From Polytrichum commune (taxonomy: Eukaryota > Streptophyta > Polytrichopsida > Polytrichales > Polytrichaceae): a DNA stretch of 60,000 bases. The stretch lies in the NCBI GenBank assembly GCA_950295325.1, contig OX485807.1, forward strand, positions 26,695,666 to 26,755,665. Reading direction: 5' to 3'. Made by a program: the position numbers and the translations under genes. The notes below the pieces were generated by a model. The model had not been told where the DNA came from. It saw only the letters and a list, made by a program, of their open reading frames with translations, and did not search any database. The stretch's first letter is position 1. Every line of letters starts with the position of its first letter. Below, piece after piece: positions 1-11,500 of the stretch.

Positions 1-420
1 GATAAAAGGAGAATTCCAACATATCTTCAAGCATATCTTCTAACACTGATTGTCAAAACAAAATTGAAAATTAAGGTGAGCAAAGTAGGGTGGTAACAAC
101 ATTAAATAGAATCAAACACGAAATATCCTATTTAGTGTACCTCTTTGCCATCGTCCTCAGTAAATGCAAATGTGAAACCAAGACCTCCAACCATCCCTAG
201 TTGTGTTCCTCCCACTACACTCCCTTGCGCCTCCCACCCCCATATGGGGATGTTACCTGTGATGTTTGACCTTGTTCATTACATAGAGTCCACCGCTGCA
301 AGGTGGCTATAGCCCGTGAGCGAAACGGCTCTCCATTCACTCTTGCCCTCAGTTGAGGCCAACATTTCTATCTACTTGTCTTCAAGATTCATCGATGATT
401 TTGTGGACTCATTAATATCT
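1..420. other. Intergenic, no gene seen
   Basis: No convincing open reading frame or RNA gene on either strand. Ordinary AT-rich intergenic sequence that runs into a dispersed repeat from about 421. Confidence 0.5.
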
Positions 421-640
421 TCACTATTAGAGTTGTTTGTAAAGTAAAGCATATGAAACCACGGCTTTAGTCCCAAACATTGAGTTTATAAGAATTAACA
501 CAAACTCACTCAAAGTTTCGTAATGCTTAATTATCATACACAAAAAAATGGTGTTGGACTATTAAACCTTGGCTTTCTAGCTTGTTCTTCTAGGACGGGT
601 GGGCCTTGTTAGCCTTGCGTAAGTCAATCCGGGATTTTAA
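421..640 (+). repeat. Dispersed repeat R1, copy a
   Basis: This segment aligns along its length with 5,431-5,660. Shared blocks include a TTTGTAAAGTAAAG stretch, a GAGTTTATRAGAATTAACAC block and a terminal block around CTTTCTAGCTYGTYC followed by AGCCTTGC. The terminal block recurs at 45,791-45,866. No coding capacity is seen. It is likely a fragment of an interspersed transposon whose full extent is not visible here. Confidence 0.6.
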
Positions 641-1094
641 ACAACGGATTCCATGCACATACTCTATTTTAGATCCAAAAACTCTTTTGAAATTTGAGAA
701 GCAAAAAGAAAAAGTCCCCAAAAAATTATCCCCCTTTTAAAACAAGCTCACATACACGACGAGATAACGAGATCTCAATAGAAGGTTTTGTTAAAGAAGG
801 ATCAAACCCACATTTTCCCCCCATTTTGAGGGAAGTTATGAAGAAACTCTATTGTGCTATGATAATTCCATCGTCATCCATTAGAATACATTTGATCTCT
901 AACCACACAACACCTAGACATAGGTGTTCGATTAAGGTAAGTGACCACGGCGCTTTATCATAATAAACGACTGCAAAAGGCAAAGCAAAATAGAACATTC
1001 TTTAGCTGTTGATGCATGATAACTGACACCAAGGCCTGGCTAAGGAAAATATTAATTTGTTTATTAAAAAAGTATTTAAAAAATAAAAAATAAA

Positions 1095-1310
1095 AATAAA
1101 AATGTCTGTGGAAAATGGGGGAGCCGGTCCAAGTTCGCTTCACAATATGCTTGAGGGACCAACGGAGTATGTGAATGGAAGATGTAAAGTCTACATGGAT
1201 TCCTACATGGCATTGAATGGATCATGTTTCATGGTCACTGGGACTATTTTCAAAAACTATCTCTTAGAGATAGGCCTAACACAAAATTGGGAAACCATGG
1301 CACTCTGAAA
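1095..1310 (-). repeat. Dispersed repeat, inverted relative to 21.5-21.7 kb
   Basis: The reverse complement of this block matches 21,490-21,690 closely, including blocks around ACCAACGGAGTATGTGAAT and TGAATGGATCATGTTTCATG. The 68-codon open frame across it is not supported as a gene, because the similarity to 21.5 kb is at the DNA level and the frame is not kept there. It belongs to the same family as the foldback at 1,884-2,520. Confidence 0.6.
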
Positions 1311-1417
1311 GCATAGACCATGGCACATTATCCAATCTCATCGTAGACAAGGTAGAAACCTTGTTACCTATATAGGTATCCAGATAGATTACATAAGGCT
1401 CACATGCTCTTACATTC

Positions 1418-1800
1418 CATACAATATTTTATGTCCTTGTGGTAACTTTTCTAATGACACTTCTTATGGACAAATATAGTCATCCCGACTTACAGTTTAG
1501 TTCATCCACTACCCAACATTTGGTATAATTTTGCATCTTGACATTTATGTAATGAAATATTGTCATGGATAACTAAAAGTTGGATGGAAAATCACTTATT
1601 AAGTGACAATGATTGCAACATTATAAATTTATTTACAATGCCGTATAGTTTTCCTTACAAGGAATGAACAAATATAGTTTGGTTTAAATCTAGTGTTAGT
1701 GACATTACACATGCGGTTTACAATTTGTATTGAGCAAGACAAATAGAATTGGCAGCACTGTACACAATATTTAGTGTAGTTTTGGCAATAAGGGCCACTT
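1418..1800 (+). repeat. Foldback-element arm, same family as 37.2-38.0 kb
   Basis: This block aligns with 37,270-37,615 in direct orientation and with 37,675-38,010 in reverse. Shared blocks include GAAATATTGTC, AAGTGACARTRATTGCAACA and a terminal ATATTTAGTGTA. Here only one arm is recognisable. It is a decayed non-autonomous element without coding content. Confidence 0.55.
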
Positions 1801-1883
1801 CAACACAAGCCAAGGGTTGTGACCATGTCGTTGTAAAGGCACTTGACTCTCATCCAAAAATTGTACTGATTGTTTGACTTACA

Positions 1884-2520
1884 TGGTTTGTCATGTGAGA
1901 ATCTACATAAACTTGTCATCCACGATAATTTCTTTGGACCTCGTGCCTTCGCCTTCTAGTTCAGACTGAACTTGGACGGTCTCGACCTTTTTGAACAATG
2001 AGAGAGATCTTAGAATGCTATAGTCATGGGCCTTTAGTCTCATATGTGAAGTGGCCCTAACACTAACAACCTTTTGGCCCCAAGTGATGAAAAGGGAGCC
2101 CCCTTGGAATGGAAACCCAACTTTCTTCATTGACTAACTACACTCTAGCAATAAAGAACCATAATTCAACCAATGAGATTCTCTACTATTCATTGCAAGG
2201 TGGCACTTCTCTAAATATGTGACATGATGGAATCTTGCCTACTAAGGTTTGATAAGATGGATTATCATTAACCATATGCACTATTATAACTAGTAGAGCA
2301 ATCCACAGCCATGTGATGCACACCATCTTATATTTGAAGTAACTTAACGTGGTTGTGAAAGGGCCATTTCTCACGCAAGACTGAAGGCCCGTGACCATTT
2401 CTTATTAGTCGAAAAGGCCGAGACCGTTCAAGTTCACTTCACACTAGAAGGTGAAGGCCCAAGGGCTCAAAGAAATTATCACATATGAAAAATTTACATA
2501 GATTTCTACATGAAAGACTA
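1884..2520. mobile_element. Long foldback (inverted-repeat) element
   Basis: A left arm (about 1,884-2,070) pairs with a right arm (about 2,345-2,520) in inverted orientation across a loop of about 275 bp. Paired blocks include GTGAAGTGGCCCTAAC with its diverged partner near 2,357, and AATTTCTTTGGACC with GGCTCAAAGAAATT. Both 60-75 codon frames inside are chance frames. Related arms occur at 1,095-1,310 and 21,266-21,762. Confidence 0.6.
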
Positions 2521-3724
2521 TAATAATGTTTCGTGATCGAATAGAATTTACATCAGGCCGAATTCTAGGAGGTAGGCCTGATGCAAATTATGACAGACCA
2601 AGTCAGTCAAATAATTGGTATAACCTTTGGATAAGTTTTGAGAGCCCTCACGATCAAATGGTCATGTCCCCATGCTTAATTACAACATACCGAATTAGCC
2701 CTGCTAAGAAATAATAATAATTAGAAACGTTAACGCTTTTTACACGGCGTACTATGTCCGTTCATCCTCTCCTATCATGTTCATGTGAACATTGGAGGAG
2801 GGGGGGGGGGACTTAATACTTATTTTCGGTATGTGGACTGTGTGATATTTAGTGTTAATAGGTATAAATGGGTTCATTAATCCTCATATATATATATATA
2901 TAGGGTGTTGCATGTTTGGGGGGTGAGTTGGGATTAGTCTAGTGGGAATTAGCCATGCTTACCTTGTATACGAAGTTGACAATAGAATACTAGGTAGATT
3001 CTTTTGCTCACAACAAATTTCTCTCCTTCAACATGACAATATTTGCCACTTTCCATTGTTTGGAAAGGTGATATGTGCAAACTTAAGTGCATTGGTGGTA
3101 AGTTTACACATTTTGGTTTGGACCGCCAAATCGATATTAGCTAAATTTGTCTCATGGAGGCGAATGCACTCTATTCCTAGAGGGAGTTAGTGTCTTTGTC
3201 ACTATCTTGATGTACTACTTTCAGTCCCACAAGCCTTTTGGCAGTCAACACTTTAGAACGAATGTCACGTCATATCGGTTCATTTGAGAAGGTATGTGGG
3301 TATCATTCAATTATTTTTCTTAATCAAACACTTAAATTTGATTGGTGCATGGTCAGGTGAGGATCAAAGAACACACACTGCAAAGAGAAGTGTTTAAAAG
3401 AGATTGGACAACGTCTTCAAAACTCAATAACTACTCCACACTCAATAGTGTACACAATTAGGAGGACCTATGACGTATTCACTTAAGGAGTCGACAAATA
3501 CTTATGATCACCATAACCAAATCAGGAGAGGTTCGATTGTCCTTTACAGTTCTTGTTGACGTTTCCTCATAGGTTGTTGATGCAACACGAGTTATAGAGA
3601 TGTAAATATGATAAGTAGATGATGGAGAACAGGAGAAACAAATTGAAGAACACCTAGAAGATTGATATTGAAGCCCATATTTATAAGGTAGAAAAGCGGA
3701 AAACGGTGAATGACCACTACATAG
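2521..3724. other. Intergenic, G11 tract, no gene
   Basis: No gene is supported. It holds an 11-base run of G at 2,800-2,810 and a short (TA)n near 2,888-2,901. The 62- and 82-codon open frames have no recognisable domain, splice context or codon signal. Confidence 0.5.
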
Positions 3725-4170
3725 TTTATGGTGTTTAGTGTCACATGTGTAGTAGTGGTACTTACCCCTTTTTGAGGTGTGTGCATAGGTTACACTAACG
3801 ATCAACAACATCATCATTTAGTGTCACCATACGACACTTGGCGTTCACGTGGGCTTACTAATATCTTGGCATAAGTGTGTGCCTATGTTACACAATGGTC
3901 TATCAGTTGACTAAAGCATACACAAAAGACACTTGACATTCGTAAGCTCAAGAATATCTTCCCTTTGCATACAAAAACGCAAAACTACCATCTCAAGTAC
4001 CCCAACGTGGCATACTAAATGTCACGATGTAGACAAATCTTCATTTGAGGAAGTTACTAATGTTGATGAATAGTATCTTATTGGCAATTAGCAGGCGTGA
4101 CACTTTGAGACTTCTAGGCATCTAGTTTAGGCCCTTCATAAATAGTGTACATGACACTAAATACCATAAA
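3725..4170. mobile_element. MITE with TTTATGGTATTTAGTGTCA-type ends
   Basis: The left end TTTATGGTGTTTAGTGTCA and the reverse complement of the right end TTTATGGTATTTAGTGTCA agree at 18 of 19 positions, giving a 446-bp element with terminal inverted repeats. The same end sequence bounds a 202-bp element at 30,097-30,298. There is no coding capacity. No clear target-site duplication could be read. Confidence 0.6.
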
Positions 4171-5229
4171 AGGTGTCGAGGTGCACTAAACCAAATCCGA
4201 AATGGCTAGTTCAAAAAGTGGTGGCCCAAAAGGATGCAATGATAGGTTGGATCATTGAACAAGGAAAACTGATAGCTAGTTGCAAATGAACCAATTGAGT
4301 TTGAGGAATAATTGGTTGAAGTTCAAGACTTCAGGAGAATTACCGATCATTTTAGAGGAATCTATATAATATACCTCAAAGGAATAAAGCAAAACGGAAG
4401 ATGTCAACATGTAACCGGTTGGCTTAATATCACTAGGATCTTGACCAACAATGCCCAAAAACTTCATGGGCACTTGGCTAGATACAACGATTGGCCATAT
4501 AGGTCATGTTTCACACTACTTGAGATCACCCTTGGGTGCCATTGAGTTATCATATTTTGTGTGCATTCATATGTAGAGTAGGACATTTTGATGCTCAAAT
4601 TAAAGAGACTCTATTATACAAGCAGGGGGGTTGACTTACTTGCCTCCTTTGAAAACATGTAACTAGTTAATGACATGGAATAAAATCATGCAACAACTTG
4701 CATTCCTCGTCGCTACCTCTACACAAATATTGCAAATATTTCAAGCCGTGCTTTGCGGCTGAATCAGCTTACTATTTGTAGGGTTTTCCAGTTTCTACCT
4801 TAGCCCCATTTTGGCATCATTATTATAGATGTTGAATTTGAAAGATTAGCATTTAAGGTTAAGCATGGGTTTCACTGCTTGCCTGACCATCCTAAGTTAA
4901 TTTCACCCCCCTGACTACACCATAAGTTAGCGTGCTTTGGTCACATTAAAAACGGATTATAAGCAAATCTTGTCGCACACTTGGGCTGCATATATTGTGG
5001 GTACATAAGGCAAGCATGCCTTATCTAATTGGGCATTTATATTCGAGTGGTGTATTATGGGATAGGGTGTGGATCAATACGTCGGTGTCATAAATATATA
5101 AATAATAAATAAATAACCAACCAATGTCGTGAATTTGAGTATGTTCGTCTTGCTTTGCTCAAGAATCTTCTTGGTGCAGGGTGGGGTTTACTGCCTACCT
5201 TAGGGTGGGTGTGCCCTTGGCTTCCTACC
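4171..5229. other. Intergenic, no gene seen
   Basis: No gene, RNA gene or clear repeat boundary was recognised. The two overlapping 65-77 codon frames near 4,276-4,545 lie on opposite strands and look like chance frames. Confidence 0.45.
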
Positions 5230-5345
5230 TACCTAAGTAGTTTTTTTTTCCTTCAAGTAGAAAGAAGATTACACAGTGGGAATCGAACTGCCAACCACTC
5301 CATTCGGAAATGGGTACCTCTTCACTACCGCCTGGTAGTTTAGGG
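5230..5345 (-). mobile_element. Possible tRNA-derived SINE head
   Basis: Read on the minus strand, there is an A-box-like stretch (AGGCGGTAGTGAAGAGG, near 5,318-5,335) followed about 45 nt later by a B-box-like AGTTCGATTCCC (near 5,280-5,291). This spacing suits an internal RNA polymerase III promoter. It does not fold as an intact tRNA. A run of A on that strand lies further 3'. The call is tentative, because one B-box position differs from consensus. Confidence 0.3.
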
Positions 5346-5430
5346 TCAGCTCAGACCAAGCGGGTGCCAAAAAGACATGTGTTCAACTGAGATCAAGATT
5401 GCGTGTCCATAATTTGCTAAGTATTATAGG

Positions 5431-5660
5431 TTCACTAGAGTTATTTGTAAAGTAAAGTAGAAGAAATCATGGGTTTAGTCTCGAACCTTGAGTTTATGAG
5501 AATTAACACAAAGTCAGTCACCCAAGTTTTCCTTGATGTTTGATTTACCATACGCAAAAGAGTGGTGTTGGGCTATTGGAAATCAACTTTCTAGCTCGTC
5601 CTACTAGGATGGGTGGGCTAGGGTAGCCTTGCATGCGTCAATTTAGGGTTTAGGATAACA
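5431..5660 (+). repeat. Dispersed repeat R1, copy b
   Basis: Second copy of the R1 repeat seen at 421-640, in the same orientation. Its 3' end runs into the left arm of the perfect hairpin at 5,618-5,718. Confidence 0.6.
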
Positions 5661-5718
5661 TGTTATCTAAATAGATGTTATCCTAAACCCTAAATTGACG
5701 CATGCAAGGCTACCCTAG
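5618..5718. repeat. Perfect 44-bp inverted repeat (hairpin)
   Basis: Positions 5,618-5,661 and 5,675-5,718 are exact reverse complements, 44 of 44, separated by 13 nt. The left arm is the 3' part of repeat R1; the right arm is an inverted copy of it. Each arm carries a telobox-like TTTAGGGTTTAGG. If transcribed, it would form a long perfect RNA stem. The lack of any mismatch implies a recent origin. Confidence 0.9.
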
Positions 5719-6589
5719 GTGTTATAATATAGGTCCTATATTATCATTTATGAAGAAAGAGAAACTTGACGATGAGTAAGATATTCATATGAACTCCAAA
5801 AATTCATCACGATGAAAATGCCCATGGCCTCAATTTGGAATTCCTAATCATTTCGTGGTATCCACATGTTTGATAGCCTACACGAAAGTGGTATTACAAA
5901 AAAAACGGAACCACGTACTTAACAAATGTATAGCTTAAATATATAGGGCATCCATTAAAACATCTACATGATCAATGATACCGTGGAAATATACTATATG
6001 GTTTTGAAAGTTCGTAGGCGCTATTGACAATGTGGACATGATACAACCTTCTAATGTGAGGAACTCCCTCTCAAGTCAGTAAAATGTAATTGTAAAGACA
6101 TGTTTCACAAATGAGATTGGAATACGTGCTCAAATTATGATAAACATTCTAAGCTTCATAGTGAACATAACTAGGAGGACCTATACAACCATTCAATGAG
6201 CACAATAATCTGCACCTTGATACTTATCAAGATGTTCATACGAGGCCCAAAAATTATGAGGAAAGTGACTTTGGCCTTGATTTGGAATTGCTAACCATTT
6301 TGTACTAACTGCGTGTTTCATATCCTTGGAGAAGTGGGCTTTAGGACCATATATGTATCTCAAATCAACAACCATAAAAAATCCAATAAGATAATAAGTA
6401 GATAATGGATGCCTAATCTACCAAAGCTACACATATTAGGGTGATATTTAGCTGGAACAATTTCCTCAAAATAGCGAGAGTTCTAAGACCAGTTGCCATG
6501 AAGTGTCGGTTGTTTGAAGAATAAAAATGGGCCAATTTCAAAAATGAAAAAGCCTAGAGGCTTTCAATGAAGGGAGAAAGACAAAGACC
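5719..6589. other. Intergenic, no gene seen
   Basis: No gene or RNA recognised. The short minus-strand frame at 6,193-6,375 has no supporting features. Confidence 0.45.
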
Positions 6590-7116
6590 TTCTTTTCACC
6601 AACATTATTCTCGTGCCCTGAGAACTCTGGTGTACGGTTGGCGTAGATTCCAGGACGCGCCACATGTACCGCGGGTGAAGATTTCAGGGGGTCTTTTTTT
6701 CTCTTCTCTGTCGCCTCTCTCGTCACTACTGTCGCTCTCGATTTGAATATGTTACTGGAGCGTCGATTCAGCGCCCTTTTCTTTCGCCGCAAGCCTGTCT
6801 GTTGCAGTGTCCTCGCTGCGCCCGTCGGCCTCGCTCGCTCGCCCGCTCTGCCCTTCCACCAGCACATTACCAGAAGATTGCTATGGCTCTCTGACCTTCC
6901 TCAGGCCTGTGATTAGACAGCCAGAGAAACCAATGGTACTCATCATTTGCATGTAGGAATTGCAACTCCCGCCTCACGTGCTCTGTTTCTGGACCGCCCT
7001 TTTCCGGCTCTGTAGAGCGTGGCCAGGGCTCTTATTGGAGTCCCTGGAGAACAGATTATTAGTCGTTCGGCAGCTTGCTTGTGATCGGAATTGGTTCCTT
7101 GGAAGGCTGACGAACG

Positions 7117-7147
<31 letters not shown>

Positions 7148-8554
7148 CAATGAGGCCGTCTGTCGTCGTTGGAGTTCGGTTAATGTTCGAGGCGCAGGTG
7201 ATTGTTGCGGACTGTTCGTCTTTTCAGTAAGGTCGAATTTCTCTTAAACCGGTTTGGTGTAGTTTTACGGAACAGATAATTTTTTTTTTCTTCTCCTCGG
7301 TGGTTAGCTCGTAATTTTGATCGACATGTTGGAGCTTTGTTTTTCTAGAATCCGTGGTGGACCTTATGCAGTTTGAATTTGAACTTTCTGAAGTTTGTAG
7401 CATGAGTGATTCGTTCCTCTGTTTGCATTTGTGAGCTGGTTATTACTCTACTTGTTCATAATCCTTCAATGGATACAGGACTCTCTTATTGATTTCGAAA
7501 ACACTGATTTGCTTTTTCTTCCTTACATTGTTCTAGTTGTTCTCCTTCTATAATCCGGTGTTTCTTTTCGCACATTGCTGAGGGATATATCGGGAAGGCA
7601 AGGTCCAGTGTTTACAGTTTGTGTATGAGAGAAACACCTTATAGGAATATAAATGGCATCATCGCAAGCTCAGTGGAATGCCCGGGCTTATTCATCACTT
7701 CCCGCCAATTTCTCCCTTCATAATTCCAGGACACCTTCTCTTCTAAATATTTCTCCTTTTTTTGTGTCGTTCTTATAAGAGGTAATTAGAAGGACTCCAC
7801 GACCGAAAATAAATCATTGAACGATTGTTGTGAAGAGTTTTGTAATCCATGGCGTCTCAAGGTGCACGATGTAAATTTTGTAGAGTGTGACTTTCTTCCT
7901 TCGCTGTGGTCCTCTTCCACGACAAAAGTTCTTCATAGAAAAGATTACTGTCTCAAAGACGATTATACTACAGAGAGAAGTTAAGACATGAGCGATGAGC
8001 AGTGACTGGTGAGCGATAACGTATGTAGTATGGTGAGCAAAATCTTGTATCTTGTGAGCGTTGAGCTTGAACATCAGGATTTAGAGTACTAGGACGTATA
8101 ATATTAAAGTTTTGTTTCTCCCTCACCGCTCAGAAGTTAGTGCTCTCCGCTCACATGAAGTGCTTCGTGAAGATATAAACTTCAATACTTCTTCACGTGC
8201 TCCTCATTTTCGTCTTTCACATGTTACCTTTCCGAAACATACTCAGCTGTTATTAAACCGACATTGTTCTGCCGAGCTTCTCCCTCTCTTTGTCAATTGA
8301 TCCGCATCATGATTGTAATTTCTGGATGACTTCTTCGTGCACGATATTGGTCTCTCTACTCAAAAAACTTTCTCGATATGATTCGCTCGTGTCTCGGCTT
8401 TGTCATCCCCTTTTAGATATACATGGATAAAAGTAATGTCAGATGCTAAATGTGGTCACTCTTGGTAACGATATTTCTGCAGTTAAGAATGACGTCGATT
8501 TCCAGCAGCAAGATGTTTTGAGGTAATTGGCATCATCAATAAAAGCAGCCAACT
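6590..8554 (+). promoter_or_regulatory. Presumed promoter and 5' leader of the WD40 gene
   Basis: About 2 kb upstream of the first coding exon of the MABP1-like gene. The part at 6,590-7,250 is clearly more GC-rich than the flanks and contains a (GA) microsatellite at 7,119-7,147, a common feature of plant core promoters and leaders. A leader intron is possible, but start site and splice sites cannot be fixed from sequence alone. The 109- and 95-codon frames in this GC-rich stretch are not credible genes. Confidence 0.4.
7119..7147. repeat. (GA)n microsatellite
   Basis: About 14 perfect GA units, 1.4 kb upstream of the WD40 gene start codon. GA/CT tracts are common in plant promoters and leaders. 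It may be a GAGA-binding site, but this is inference. Confidence 0.9.
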
Positions 8555-11500
8555 ATGAGGCTCCTTCGGAGGAAACCGAAGAAATCTGACGCTTGTGGGA
8601 AGGTAAGTTTCAGTTGTCTTTTGAGCTTGTTTCTTGCAATACGTTGATAGAACTCAAATTCACACACTATTCATTGCGCTAAATAGTCCTATCAATGTGG
8701 GCCACAATAAATTTCTAAAGTCCAAATTGATTTTCAACCCACACCAAATCTATAGCGTAAATTTAGTGTGGATCACATTAATTGATTTTACCAGGAATGG
8801 ATGTGTTGTATTTTATGTTACTTTTGATTTAAGGTGACTAATTTAGTTTGTGTAAGGTGTTCGTCGGAATTCTCAAGAAAGGCTGGGGAAGGCCGGGGGG
8901 TCTTGGACCCATATCCTTCCCGATAGGTACTCACTGGACGCAATTTGGATTGTCTTTGAATCATGTGTTTGAATGACATTCATGCAGCTTGAACTTGAAA
9001 GAGTTATTGGCCTGACAACAACAACCGCAGCTGGTTTAGCATGCAACGGTGAAGAGCTAGCATACTTGGCGGGCTGTGTGGTTGTGGTCTACAATGTCAG
9101 GACCAACTGCCAGACTCACTTTCTTGTGGCTCCTAGGGGCCCAAAAGCTTTTGCATGTGTTGCTTATTCGGGTCAGGGAGGAAAGTTTGTTGCAGCTGGA
9201 GAGGTATGGATTTGTCCTACAGATATTATCGTATCTCTCAATTTCATGTGGGTGATGATGAAGAGGAAGCTGTATGGTATGGTTTGCATCCCATTTTTTG
9301 GTTTGCCAACGCTGCAATGTAGATTTAAGCTCAGTTTTTTGGATATATAATATGACCATGTCATGTCCCTGAATGCACAACTAGAATGGCTGTCGCTGTT
9401 GAACTTGCACTGTCAGTTTTTGAACAGTCAAAACATTCTATACACTTTTGTACGGAAAAATCAAGCATAGCTCTCAATGGTGTAAGATCTAAGTAATATG
9501 AGTGGAGTAGTTGGTTATCGTGGTGTAAGTATGCACTAAGTTTATGTGCAATACTATTATAATTTAATATAGCAACCGCATTGAAGTCATCATTATCAAC
9601 GGTGGAAACAAGAAGCATTACCACCGAGGATGGCATTGTTGAGGCTTTCTATTGTGATTCTTGTATGGGCATTTGTTTGAAATTGACACACGGTTTGCTT
9701 GCCAATCTGCAGTCGGGACACCAACCGGCAGTTGTTGTTTGGGAGGCCGTCACAGGCACGTGCATTAGTGATATGAAATCGCATAAGTACGGTGTGTCTT
9801 GTGTGCAATTTTCTCCAAATGGTGAGCCGATATCTTTACACATTTGACCAAGTCTCCTCTACTGGCGAGCTCAATTTGATTGCTCAACTAACTCTATCTG
9901 ATGTTCTTTGTTCACTGTGACCCGTGCAGAGAAAGCACTGTGCCTCCTTTATGAAAGTTTACATAAATGCTTCTTTTCTTTTGGTAGTCATTGAAGTTTC
10001 AATTAGTACTCCTGTGAAAGCGAGAAGTCCGCTGTCTCGTGAGTGTGGGCTTTCTGTATTAATCGCTCTGGTGTGTATAGGATCCCTTAGACCAGTATGT
10101 GAGATTATGATCATCATCTGGCGCTTTCTGAACCTCATTTTCGTTAAATTTGGACTGTTTGTGTATCCATGTTGAGGATTCGGACTGAACAGGTTCTACA
10201 CTCCAAATCTGCAGGAAAACACTTGGTATCACTTGGTGTCCCTCACGATGGATACATGTGCCTCTGGGATTGGAAGAGTGGAGCATTGCTAATGAAAACT
10301 AGAGCAGCAGTAACCTCTTTGTCAGCCACTACTTTGCAATTCGCTACGGATGGGAGTTTTTTTGTGTCTGGTGGGACCAAACACCTCAAGCACTGGACAA
10401 TTGGTGGACCACGAGCTAGATCATCTGGGATGAATACGAATCCTGGAATGGATGGGAAACCTGTCAAACTTGGCAGTCAGAAGGACAGCTTGTTTGTTAG
10501 TGTGGCGTCTACAGCAGCCGTTTCAAAAGAACATGCTTCTGGAGTTCCATCCCATCAACCCCTTTATGCATTGACATCTGCTGGTGAGTGACCTTCTGTA
10601 ACGGACTCTTTAGTTCAGCTAGATTGAGCACTGTTCCCTACCAAAAGAGAGGAGAGATGATAATGTGTTTTTTCTTTTTTCTTTTCTTTTGGTTTGTTTG
10701 TTTAATACAAACTAGAACTAGAGAGTTCTGCAAACATTGTTCTGACCAGACGTGATGTTGAAGTTGCGTGATCCGAGTAGGATATGTTAATGATGTGTAC
10801 CTCAATCTGAAGCTGATACTGTACACATGCAGGTATTTTGTGCTTACTTCATCGTGGTCTGGCTATTGAAAAGTGGGTTGATCTACAGGTATATTTCACT
10901 TCTATACTGCTGCAAGGCAATTGGTAGTTCCTGGATGTTCATGAAATGCCTGACAACTCTGTGCTATTTAATGTTGTTCTTTCACCTCTTAACGCACTTA
11001 GTGTCTGAAGTGCTCCACTTTTGAGGCTTGAGGAGCTGAATTTGACCAAATTAGATGAATTTGGGGCCCTTGGAATATGCTAGTCCAGATTTCTAGCAGA
11101 TATTTTGCGTCAGAAACTTGTTGCTTTATGAAGTGAAGCGTAATGTTAAAATCCACTCTTGATCATGCGTACATGACATTAAGGAATTATAGCTTGTCTG
11201 CAATGTGTAGATTTGAACAGGCTTAGGAAATATATGACTGTCCAGAGAGTGCAACCCTAGGTGGGTGCAAGTAAAAGTGTGTCCATGTTTGTCACACTTT
11301 GTCAGAGTGTGATCAAGTTTCCAGGCCCTTGTTGAATGGTCTTGTGTCCTGTGGGAACCCTGTGACAGCTGGTGCATTGAATTAACTGCTCAGTCCTTGT
11401 ACAGATATCAGGAGTCCCAGTTAGTTTACTTTTTGCTAGCCTACATTCCTTTTCAAGACGTGTCTCTTTGAAGTATGATGAAATTTTCTTGGGGAGCAGG

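Noticed and set aside
3530-3545. B-box-like AGGTTCGATTGTCC word suggesting a tRNA gene
   Set aside because: No A-box at a suitable distance and no cloverleaf fold could be drawn.
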